The translations under genes and the position numbers were made by a program. From the NCBI GenBank assembly GCA_964497515.1, contig CAZCCV010000009.1:1-64000 (forward strand): a stretch of 64,000 nt of DNA, in the 5' to 3' direction. Shown here in pieces: positions 18,056 to 25,482 of this stretch. The notes under the pieces were generated by a model. That model was given only the letters and a program-made list of their open reading frames with translations. It was not told where the DNA came from and did no database searches. The first letter of the stretch is position 1. Each line of letters begins with the position of its first letter. This stretch comes from CAZCCV01 sp964497515. GTDB taxonomy: Bacteria; Armatimonadota; UBA5829; DTLH01.

Positions 18056-18216
18056 AAAACCTCCGGTTCAACCGACAGCCAACTTCCATTGGCTTTCAGT
18101 CTGCGAATGATGGGGCTTTTCAAGACTGACACATTCGCCCTTTTCGCACAACTGATCTTATTCAAAACGATACAAAATATTAAAACAATCTGTGGTGGCT
18201 TAGCAGGGCTATCGTC

Positions 18217-19074
18217 TTATGCCAGTGCCTCTGCACCACCAACAATCTCCAAAAGTTCCGTCGTAATCATCTCCTGACGCGCCTTATTGTATGACAGCGT
18301 CAGGTTGTCGATGACTTCGCCAGCGTTCGATGTAGCAGCAGTCATTGCAGTCATACGCGCGCCGTGTTCACTCGCTACAGCTTCGACAGCAGCCCTGAAA
18401 ACCTGCGTATCCACAAAACTCGGCAGCAGTCTTGCAAACAGGCGGGTAGCATCCGGCTCGAAAATGTAATCATTCGGAGCCTCGCGATCCTCTCCACCCG
18501 GAGCTTCAATCGGCAGTATCTTCAGCGCAGTAGGCCGCTGAACAGCAGCATTGATGAACTTGCCGTAAACGAGGTATACCGCGTCCACCTCTTTGGATGC
18601 GAACATATCCCGCACCATATTTGCCGCACCCCGAACGTCAGAAAACTGGATGTTGGAGGCTGGAAGAGACTGGCTCAACACCATCTTGTACGGCTTGCGT
18701 CTGAAAGAATTGACCGTCTCCCGGCCAATCACCAACACCTTGACAGTAGAAGGGTGACGCCCAGCCAGAAGATCCAACGCAGCTCGCACCATATTGACGT
18801 TGTAACTGCCAGCGAGTCCGCGCTCCGCACCGATTATAATGACTGCAATGTTCTCTTCGGGTCTGACTTCAAGCAGCGGATGCTCCACCTGAGAAGCTGC
18901 ACGCGACAGACTCTCAAGCATCAAAAACATCTTGTCTGCATACGGTCTGGCCGATTCCGCGCGTTCCTGAGCTCTTCTGAGCCTAGCCGCCGCGACCATC
19001 TTCATTGCATTAGTTATCTGCTGTATATTTTTTACGACGCGTATACGGCGTCGAATATCTCGCATACTGGCCAT
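18217..19074 (-). CDS. atpG: ATP synthase F1 gamma subunit
   Basis: A 285-residue rotor shaft. The N-terminal helix (MRDIRRRIRVVKNIQQITNAMKMVAAARLRRAQ) and the C-terminal helix (ARMTAMTAATSNAGEVIDNLTLSYNKARQE) that form the coiled coil are both present. It starts three bases after the atpA stop. Confidence 0.98.
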   Translation of the reverse strand: MASMRDIRRRIRVVKNIQQITNAMKMVAAARLRRAQERAESARPYADKMFLMLESLSRAASQVEHPLLEVRPEENIAVIIIGAERGLAGSYNVNMVRAALDLLAGRHPSTVKVLVIGRETVNSFRRKPYKMVLSQSLPASNIQFSDVRGAANMVRDMFASKEVDAVYLVYGKFINAAVQRPTALKILPIEAPGGEDREAPNDYIFEPDATRLFARLLPSFVDTQVFRAAVEAVASEHGARMTAMTAATSNAGEVIDNLTLSYNKARQEMITTELLEIVGGAEALA

Positions 19075-19077
19075 TTG

Positions 19078-20598
19078 TTACTGACCTGCCATAAACTCCG
19101 CTTTGTAGTCTGCAATCGCGCCCGCCAGAAGTTCGGCGGTTTCGTCACTGAAATCACCAGTCTTCTCGATGTTGTGGGCTACAACTGCACATTTCTCATC
19201 GACGTATGCATAAAGACCTTTTTCGAAGTCTCTGATACGCTCGTTAGGAATATCATCCAGATAGCCGTTAGTAGCAGCGTAGATGATCATTGTCTGGTTC
19301 GCAACCGGCATCGGTGAATACTGCGGCTGTTTAAGTGTCTCAACGATCTTCGAACCTCTGTTAAGCTGTGACTGTGTAAACTTGTCGAGATCGGTAGCAA
19401 ACTGTGCAAACGCCTGAAGCTCCCAATAACGAGCCAAGTCAAGTTTCAGTTTGCTTGCGACATTCTTCATCGCCTTAGTCTGCGCCTTAGAGCCAACTCG
19501 CGAAACCGACAACCCAACGTTAATCGCAGGTCGAATCCCCGAATAGAACAGTTCGCTTTCCAGATATATCTGGCCATCGGTGATCGAAATAACATTAGTT
19601 GGAATATACGCCGAGACATCTCCCGCCTGAGTCTCGATAATAGGAAGCGCTGTAAGGCTTCCTGCGCCGAGATCATCGGAGAGTTTCGCCGCACGTTCGA
19701 GAAGTCGCGCGTGCAGATAGAATATGTCGCCGGGATATGCTTCGCGACCCGGAGGACGCCTGAGAAGCAGCGATACCTGCCTGTACGCCTGTGCGTGTTT
19801 GGAAAGATCGTCGTAGACCACCAGGGCATGCTTGCCTGTATCTCGGAACTCTTCACCTATAGCACAACCCGCATACGGTGCAATATATTGAAGGGGAGCC
19901 GGATCACTCGCCGAGGCTACAACAATGGTGGTGTATTCCATAGCACCATTTGCATTCAACACCTCAACTATTCCCGCAACAGTAGAGAGTTTCTGCCCAA
20001 TTGCTACATATATGCAGTAGACGCCTTTATCCTTTTGGTTAAGGATGGCATCGATGGCTATTGCTGTTTTGCCTGTCTGTCGGTCACCGATTATGAGCTC
20101 TCTCTGCCCTCTCCCGATGGGAATCATAGAGTCAACTGCCTTAAGCCCTGTTGCGAGGGACTCGTTAACAGTCTGGCGTTCGACCACGCCGGGTGCTTTA
20201 GACTCAATATGCCGACGCTTCTCAGCGACAACGGGGCCTTTGCCGTCAAGCGGGTCACCGAGTGAGTTCACCACTCTTCCCAAGAGTGCATCGCCTACAG
20301 GAACGTCGATAATGCGTCCCGTGCGCTTAACTGTATCACCTTCCTGAATCCCTTCGTCAGGCCCCATTATGATGATACCGACGTTGTCTTCTTCGAGGTT
20401 GAGCACCATTCCCATAACACCGTTAGGGAACTCAACCAACTCGCTTGCCATTACATCCTCAAGGCCGTAGACGCGTGCAATTCCATCGCCCACTTGAAGC
20501 ACGGTTCCGACACCGACTTCTTTTATCTCTTTTTTGTAAGAGGCAAGTTGTTTCTCCAGTACGTTCGTTACTTCTTCAGGCTTTATCTTCGCAGCCAT
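19078..20598 (-). CDS. atpA: ATP synthase F1 alpha subunit
   Basis: The 506-residue non-catalytic nucleotide-binding subunit. Walker A GDRQTGKTA and the QKLSTVAGIVE region are visible; the length is normal. It sits in the standard order atpH-atpA-atpG and lies 47 bases after atpH. Confidence 0.99.
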   Translation of the reverse strand: MAAKIKPEEVTNVLEKQLASYKKEIKEVGVGTVLQVGDGIARVYGLEDVMASELVEFPNGVMGMVLNLEEDNVGIIIMGPDEGIQEGDTVKRTGRIIDVPVGDALLGRVVNSLGDPLDGKGPVVAEKRRHIESKAPGVVERQTVNESLATGLKAVDSMIPIGRGQRELIIGDRQTGKTAIAIDAILNQKDKGVYCIYVAIGQKLSTVAGIVEVLNANGAMEYTTIVVASASDPAPLQYIAPYAGCAIGEEFRDTGKHALVVYDDLSKHAQAYRQVSLLLRRPPGREAYPGDIFYLHARLLERAAKLSDDLGAGSLTALPIIETQAGDVSAYIPTNVISITDGQIYLESELFYSGIRPAINVGLSVSRVGSKAQTKAMKNVASKLKLDLARYWELQAFAQFATDLDKFTQSQLNRGSKIVETLKQPQYSPMPVANQTMIIYAATNGYLDDIPNERIRDFEKGLYAYVDEKCAVVAHNIEKTGDFSDETAELLAGAIADYKAEFMAGQ

Positions 20599-20645
20599 AG
20601 GTTCTCCTCAGTCAAAAGCGCGGTAACAACTGTCTGCCGCACTCG

Positions 20646-21188
20646 CTACTGTCTATCCAAAAACTCGTCTTTCATCCTCCTGAGATGGCCGACAATACTC
20701 CCATCCATGATAGTGTCACCGATGCGCACTATCAGACCACCAATTATCGACGGATCCACTTCGGTAGAAAGCGTCACCTGTCGACCTGTGCGCTTTGAGA
20801 GTCTCATTTGGAGCTGCGTACCCTCGTCCTCTGTCAACTCTACTGCGGATGTCACTTTTGCAACTACAATTCCGCGGACTTCGTTTGCCAGAGAGACAAA
20901 CTCGGCCTCCGTCTCCACGATAATCTCTTCTCGCCTATTATCAATAAGCAAATACAGGTAGAAAAGCGTTATTTCGTGAATCTTGTCGGCAAAGACATCC
21001 TTCACCACATCGCGCTTTTTCTCTGTAGGGATAAGCGGCGAAATAATAGCTTCTTTCAGCTTTGGGACACTCTCACAGGTGTAAGAAATCAGCCCCAAGT
21101 CACTTTCAACCGCGTCGATAATCCCCTGCGATTGTGCTGAGGCAAACAGCGCCGCGGCGTACCGCCTGACTATGCGCTTATCTATCAC
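20646..21188 (-). CDS. atpH: ATP synthase F1 delta subunit
   Basis: A 180-residue peripheral-stalk subunit. The N-terminal helical bundle starts VRRYAAALFASAQSQG, and the C-terminal part has the family GGLIVRIGDTIMDGSIVGHLRRM. The ATG overlaps the atpF stop by four bases. Confidence 0.97.
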   Translation of the reverse strand: MIDKRIVRRYAAALFASAQSQGIIDAVESDLGLISYTCESVPKLKEAIISPLIPTEKKRDVVKDVFADKIHEITLFYLYLLIDNRREEIIVETEAEFVSLANEVRGIVVAKVTSAVELTEDEGTQLQMRLSKRTGRQVTLSTEVDPSIIGGLIVRIGDTIMDGSIVGHLRRMKDEFLDRQ

Positions 21189-21679
21189 TTCGATTCCTCT
21201 ATTGATGAGATAAACTGGTCGATAAGCTTGCGGTGGGCAGCATCATCCATCGACTCTTCCAGCAGCTTCGAGGACGTGCCGATAACCAGATCAGCAACAT
21301 CCTGGCGAAGTGACACCAGAGTCTTTTCACGGGATCTTGCCAGTTCCTCTTCGCCACGCTGAATCACCGCTTCAGCTTTTGCTCTAGCCTCTGCAACAAT
21401 CTCGTCTCGAATCGCCTGGGACTCTTTTACCGCTGCCTGGATTCGCTCTCTGGCCTCGAGTTCAATACCAGCCAATCGACTCTCGTAGTCGCGGCGCAAA
21501 CCTTCCATAGTGTCCCGCTCGCGATTGGCGGTAGCATAGGTGTCTGCTATCTCGGATTTTCTATCTTCCAGCAGTTGGCCAATAGGACCGAACAGGAACC
21601 GCTTGAAGATGAAGAGCAACAGTATGAATCCGCCAATTTGCAGGATTAAAACTTTCGGATCTATATCAAGTATATTCAC
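21185..21679 (-). CDS. atpF: ATP synthase Fo b subunit
   Basis: A 164-residue subunit with one N-terminal membrane helix (VLILQIGGFILLLFIFKRFLF) and a long charged coiled coil, which together form the peripheral stator. A single b gene is present, with no b' copy, so the stalk would be a homodimer. It overlaps atpH by four bases. Confidence 0.97.
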   Translation of the reverse strand: MNILDIDPKVLILQIGGFILLLFIFKRFLFGPIGQLLEDRKSEIADTYATANRERDTMEGLRRDYESRLAGIELEARERIQAAVKESQAIRDEIVAEARAKAEAVIQRGEEELARSREKTLVSLRQDVADLVIGTSSKLLEESMDDAAHRKLIDQFISSIEESK

Positions 21680-21755
21680 TTCGTGCTTCCGTTATGTTGA
21701 CGAATAAGAAGAACCCTGGGGCGGTCGCCGTTGTCCGCCCCAAACCAGTCGACTA

Positions 21756-22022
21756 CTAGACCAACTTTTCGATCAGCGCAGTTGCTGAAGGTACGCCAAG
21801 GAAGAGCAGGATGAGTGCGATCAGCAGAGCGTAGATTACCAGCGACTCAATAAGAGCCAAACCGATAATCATCGCAGTCTGGATTCGTCCTGCCGCCTCC
21901 GGTTGGCGAGCGATGCCCTCAAGGGCAGCGCTGGCGGCCTTGCCTTGAGCGATTGCACCGGGAATTACCGCAATCGGCACTCCAAAACCGATTGCCAGAA
22001 CCAGAGCGACTAAAAATGACAT
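21756..22022 (-). CDS. atpE: ATP synthase Fo c subunit with Na+-type ligand residues
   Basis: An 88-residue hairpin of two membrane helices joined by the ARQPE loop (38-42). The ion-carrying carboxylate is E59. Counted from the ARQPE loop, Q26, E59, S60 and Y64 fall on the positions of Q32, E65, S66 and Y70 in the Na+-binding c ring of Ilyobacter tartaricus. T67 is replaced by L61. Proton-type rings such as the chloroplast one usually keep the Gln but have Ala after the Glu. Na+ coupling is therefore an inference. The 76-base gap to atpF is wide for this operon. Confidence 0.97.
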   Translation of the reverse strand: MSFLVALVLAIGFGVPIAVIPGAIAQGKAASAALEGIARQPEAAGRIQTAMIIGLALIESLVIYALLIALILLFLGVPSATALIEKLV

Positions 22023-22795
22023 TAACTTTGTCCTCCTTCTTGCTGATGTGCGTGATCTTCGTGATCTCCGAGCCCCACAGCTATATATATCGAAACGAGC
22101 ATCGAGAAGACTAACGCCTGCACGAAGCCCGAAAAGACCGCAAACAACAACATCGGGAACTGCAGCGGAACAAGAATATGCCCCATGACGTTGGTTACGA
22201 TAAGGATGAGAATGGCGATTACCATATCCTCACCAAAGATGTTGCCAAAAAGACGGATAGTGAGCGAAAGCGGTCTGGCCAGCTCACCGATGATGTGAAG
22301 CGGGAACAGAAGTGGAGCGAGCCACAATGGCTCACCCAGGAAGTGTTTAATATAGTTTTTGAACCCCACTCCACGTATGCCGTAGTATTGCACTATGAAA
22401 AATGCAGCAATAGCCATCCCTGCAGCCGTATTGATGTTGGCCGTCGGCGATATAAAACCGGGGATAATACCAAAGATATTCATCGTTAGAATAAAGATGA
22501 ATATAGTGCCGATGACAGGAGTGAACTTGCTGCCCTTGTCCTGGCCGATAATATTTCTGGTGAAGCCATCGAGGGATTGATAAACCCATTCCATCGCGGT
22601 TTGCAGACCGCCTTGAGGTATCTTTTGCAGCCGTCTTGTAGTCAGAAACGCCAGAACACCCAGAATAACAATAACGAACCACGTAACCGGAACGGCTTCG
22701 GGTATCCAACTAGGCAAAATATGATACGTATAGAGGAAGTGCAGCCAAGTACCGTGTTCCAGCCCTGCTGCCGGGCTTGCAGCCTCTCCGTGCAA
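22022..22795 (-). CDS. atpB: ATP synthase Fo a subunit
   Basis: A 257-residue membrane stator that carries ions to and from the c ring. The essential Arg lies in the conserved helix (ELARPLSLTIRLFGNIFGEDMV). The start region carries a short His-containing N-terminus before the first helix. The gene overlaps atpE by one base. Confidence 0.98.
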   Translation of the reverse strand: MHGEAASPAAGLEHGTWLHFLYTYHILPSWIPEAVPVTWFVIVILGVLAFLTTRRLQKIPQGGLQTAMEWVYQSLDGFTRNIIGQDKGSKFTPVIGTIFIFILTMNIFGIIPGFISPTANINTAAGMAIAAFFIVQYYGIRGVGFKNYIKHFLGEPLWLAPLLFPLHIIGELARPLSLTIRLFGNIFGEDMVIAILILIVTNVMGHILVPLQFPMLLFAVFSGFVQALVFSMLVSIYIAVGLGDHEDHAHQQEGGQS

Positions 22796-22808
22796 AAGAA
22801 AAAACCTC

Positions 22809-23192
22809 CTATTGCCCCAAACGTTTGTTTAGCGCAATACCAACCACTTTTAACACCATTATCGCTTGAGTCAGTATCAGTCCGACACAGAATCCGATAA
22901 TGACATCTACTCGGCGTGTCAGGACCACACCGATAACAACACTCACAACTGCAGTCAACTGGAATGCCGAGAATACAGTCAAAGATCGGCCAGATGAAAT
23001 CTTTCCAGGAACAAAGACCCGTCTGACTATATAGTCAAGGCTTGCGAGCACTCCCAAACTGATAGCCGCTCCCACAGTGAACCCCAGCGCAACGAACCAC
23101 TTCTGCACCGAGAGCAGCATGATAGCGACTATCGCCCACACCACAATACTAGTTCGATAAGTGCGATGCATAAATCCTTCGTCAATATGCAT
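22809..23192 (-). CDS. atpI: ATP synthase subunit I-like membrane protein
   Basis: A 127-residue protein with four hydrophobic helices, placed between an AtpZ-like gene and atpB. Position, size and topology fit the AtpI family, which helps assemble the c ring and may move Mg2+. Sequence conservation in this family is weak, so the symbol rests partly on context. It begins immediately after the upstream stop. Confidence 0.8.
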   Translation of the reverse strand: MHIDEGFMHRTYRTSIVVWAIVAIMLLSVQKWFVALGFTVGAAISLGVLASLDYIVRRVFVPGKISSGRSLTVFSAFQLTAVVSVVIGVVLTRRVDVIIGFCVGLILTQAIMVLKVVGIALNKRLGQ

Positions 23193-23405
23193 TTAAACCT
23201 TCAGCAGCAGCTTAATCGATTCATAAAGGCCTGCAGCCAGCCCAATGAGTGTAAAAACGAAAGTCAGCCAAGGACTCGTATCAAACTTTTTGTCCAACCA
23301 CAATCCGATTACCAGCCCAACGCCTACAGAGATTAGGATAAGAAACCCAATGCTCGATATCGATCCCAGCGCTCTTATCCACTCTCGATTCGAGTCCTGC
23401 CGCAT
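23193..23405 (-). CDS. atpZ: AtpZ/AtpI-type two-helix protein
   Basis: A 70-residue protein with two membrane helices and the family-like SVGVGLVIGLWLDKKFDTSPWLTFVFTLIGLAAG pattern of the small AtpZ group that precedes atpI in many atp operons. It is the first gene of the operon, about 120 bases after a strong -10 element. AtpZ is proposed to work with AtpI in cation transport and ATP synthase assembly. Confidence 0.85.
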   Translation of the reverse strand: MRQDSNREWIRALGSISSIGFLILISVGVGLVIGLWLDKKFDTSPWLTFVFTLIGLAAGLYESIKLLLKV

Positions 23406-23531
23406 TCGGGTGCTCCCAAACCAGAATAAAAAATCAGAAGTTGACCGTAACAGACACTGAAAAAGGGCAATTGATTAGCACAACATACCACTAATCAACA
23501 ATGCCCTAAGCGATACAAAAACCCGTGACAG

Positions 23532-23540
23532 ATTATAGCA
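23532..23540 (-). promoter_or_regulatory. Extended -10 promoter of the atp operon
   Basis: The minus strand reads TGCTATAAT, an extended -10 (TGnTATAAT). TTGGAA lies 19 bases upstream as a weak -35. Transcription would start about 120 bases before atpZ. Confidence 0.65.
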
Positions 23541-23574
23541 TAGTCCGAATCGGACATTCCAACAGGTAATCTAC

Positions 23575-23609
23575 AACGAGGCGCCTTCACTGATGAAAGG
23601 CGCCTCGTT
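23575..23609 (-). terminator. 13-bp hairpin after the minus-strand prepilin gene
   Basis: AACGAGGCGCCTT and its reverse complement flank a nine-base loop. It lies 25-60 bases past the stop of the 23634-24356 gene and just upstream of the atp promoter, so it probably insulates the two units. Confidence 0.7.
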
Positions 23610-23633
23610 CATTTTAGCAAAAACTGATAGAGT

Positions 23634-24356
23634 CTATGGTGGAACCGGGCAGAAAATGCGCTTTCCGTTCTTATACATTGCGTTATCGAACTGAAGCCCA
23701 CCAGGAAGTCTTCCCGAGTGCCCGTCCAGATAAGTTATGGTAGCGTAACCACCGTGAACGTGGGTAGTCTTGTCAACGTAGCAGAAGTTTGTGTCGTTGA
23801 CCAATGGATATATCGTAGGGTCAGTATTATCATCAATAACCATTGGCAGTTTTGCCGGCTCTGAGATTAAACCGAATTTGATAGATCCGTAGTCCAATCC
23901 ACCTTTGAAGTTCGGAACCAGTCCAGGGTTGTACTGTCCAAAAATGCTTCGAGTGAGGTATGCGTTGAACACTAGTGAATACTTGGGAAGTCGACCCGCA
24001 CTATTTTTCATAGCAGCAGTACATCTCAGTATGCTCGACCCTGCGTTACCGCTTTTGAGGTACTTCCAAAGTGGACCGTTCATTATGTTCGTCTGACCAC
24101 TGGCGTACGGATCAACACCGCCACCATCAAGCGATCCCCACCAGTTCTCGTGTGGGCCACCGCCATCGTTGTCGTCTGCATACAGCAAAATTGCCTGACC
24201 GATCTGTCTGCTATTGCTCAGACACTTTGTCTCCTGTGATTTCCGCTTGGCAGACATAAACACAGGGAACAAGATCGCGGCGAGAATGGCAATAATGGCA
24301 ATTACTACTAAAAGCTCTATCAGTGTGAAGCCTTGTTTCTGCTTAACCAACTGCAT
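23634..24356 (-). CDS. Prepilin-like protein with H-X9-DG domain (DUF1559 type)
   Basis: A 240-residue secreted pseudopilin-like protein. The type III signal is KQKQGFTLIELLVVIAIIAI, cleaved between G and F and methylated by a PilD-type peptidase. The C-terminus has the H-x9-DG motif (HGGYATITYLDGH). The ATG at 24356 is preferred over one five codons upstream because GGAGAGG precedes it. Proteins like this occur in large families in Armatimonadota and Planctomycetota; their function is unknown. A second member is divergently transcribed next to it. Confidence 0.9.
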   Translation of the reverse strand: MQLVKQKQGFTLIELLVVIAIIAILAAILFPVFMSAKRKSQETKCLSNSRQIGQAILLYADDNDGGGPHENWWGSLDGGGVDPYASGQTNIMNGPLWKYLKSGNAGSSILRCTAAMKNSAGRLPKYSLVFNAYLTRSIFGQYNPGLVPNFKGGLDYGSIKFGLISEPAKLPMVIDDNTDPTIYPLVNDTNFCYVDKTTHVHGGYATITYLDGHSGRLPGGLQFDNAMYKNGKRIFCPVPP

Positions 24357-24402
24357 TAGCCCCCTCTCCATTCATTGTCACTAGCAGGGTCTTACATTAC
24401 TC

Positions 24403-24430
24403 ATTATAGGGGGGCTTTTTCGATGGTCAA
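24403..24430 (-). promoter_or_regulatory. Promoter for the minus-strand prepilin gene
   Basis: On the minus strand TTGACC (24430-24425), a 16-base spacer and TATAAT (24408-24403) lie about 50 bases upstream of the start codon. Confidence 0.7.
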
Positions 24431-24652
24431 CCCAGATTACACTGTTTTCGACCCTTTTCAGTAAGATTACGTGTTAATACGTACGCCAGAAGCCTGTGTT
24501 TCGATGACAGAACTGAACAGGTGCACAGGTAGCATCTTGGCTTAAGCTATTATTACCAAAACTTAGCACTATATTGCTCGATAAGTCAGAATTATGGTGG
24601 CATAATGTGATTAAATGGTCATATCAGCAAATGGATCCTTGGAGGCTCTCAA

Positions 24653-25366
24653 ATGAAAAAGCAAGGTTTTACACTGATTGAGCTGCTGGTTGTTATTGCA
24701 ATAATTGCAATCCTCGCCGCAATACTCTTTCCTGTATTTATCTCGGCAAGACAGAAAGCGTGGCAGACTCAGTGCTCGTCGAACCTGAGACAGATTGGCA
24801 TGGCAATGACTCAGTATATCGACGATAACGGTGGTCGCTACCCTATGTGGGTAGACTTTAGAGCAGAAGGCTACCGATGGTTCGATGCCGTGCAGAAGTA
24901 TTCGAAGAGCAAACTCCTCACTCGGTGTCCCCTTTACGGTAACAAAGACAAAAGCAAACCTGTTACTTACTGGAGAAACGTCTATACGGATTATTGGTCC
25001 AATATGTCCGGAGTTGCGCCCCCGCTTACGACAGCCATTGTCTTTCCAAGAAGCACCTGTCTGCTGATGGAAGGTCCTCCAAACCCTTCCGAATGGACTT
25101 GGTGGGGTCCACCGTTCTGTCGGACGCCTACCGACCCATCAATCGACCCGGATTCCGACCTCATCCATTTGGGCAGAGGCAATGTGCTGTTCTGCGATGG
25201 TCATATTCAAACTCTGGATCACAACTCGTGGAAGAGTGACAGAGTCGGAACCAGCGAGGGCAATCCGCTGTTCGACCTTCCCAATAAAGGTGTACTGCCA
25301 ACCGGCAACCTGGCGCGCTGGGCAGATAGAAACGACGGCAGCCATCCGTGGTTCAGAGGGGACTAA
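24653..25366 (+). CDS. Prepilin-like protein with H-X9-DG domain (DUF1559 type)
   Basis: A 237-residue paralogue of the divergent neighbour. The prepilin signal MKKQGFTLIELLVVIAIIAI starts at the first residue, and the H-x9-DG motif (HLGRGNVLFCDGH) is near residue 175. The central region is aromatic- and Pro-rich and differs from its neighbour, so the pair diverged long ago or was assembled separately. TTGGAGG precedes the ATG by eight bases. A hairpin terminator follows. Confidence 0.92.
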   Translation: MKKQGFTLIELLVVIAIIAILAAILFPVFISARQKAWQTQCSSNLRQIGMAMTQYIDDNGGRYPMWVDFRAEGYRWFDAVQKYSKSKLLTRCPLYGNKDKSKPVTYWRNVYTDYWSNMSGVAPPLTTAIVFPRSTCLLMEGPPNPSEWTWWGPPFCRTPTDPSIDPDSDLIHLGRGNVLFCDGHIQTLDHNSWKSDRVGTSEGNPLFDLPNKGVLPTGNLARWADRNDGSHPWFRGD

Positions 25367-25435
25367 GAAGCAAGTCGATTGTCGAACGCGAGCATTAATG
25401 GCTCGCCCCTAGAAAAATATAATCCAAGTGGTTCT

Positions 25436-25475
25436 GAAGCGGATCTCAAAGATAAAAGAGATCCGCTTCTTTATA
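25436..25475. terminator. 12-bp hairpin between convergent genes
   Basis: GAAGCGGATCTC pairs with GAGATCCGCTTC around an A-rich ten-base loop, followed by TTTATA on the plus strand. It lies between the prepilin-like gene and the convergent acyl-CoA synthetase gene. Confidence 0.8.
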
Positions 25476-25482
25476 CAATTGG

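Noticed and set aside
18364..19317. 317-codon plus-strand open frame across atpG and atpA
   Set aside because: Antisense shadow of conserved ATP synthase genes; composition is unlike a protein and there is no start signal.
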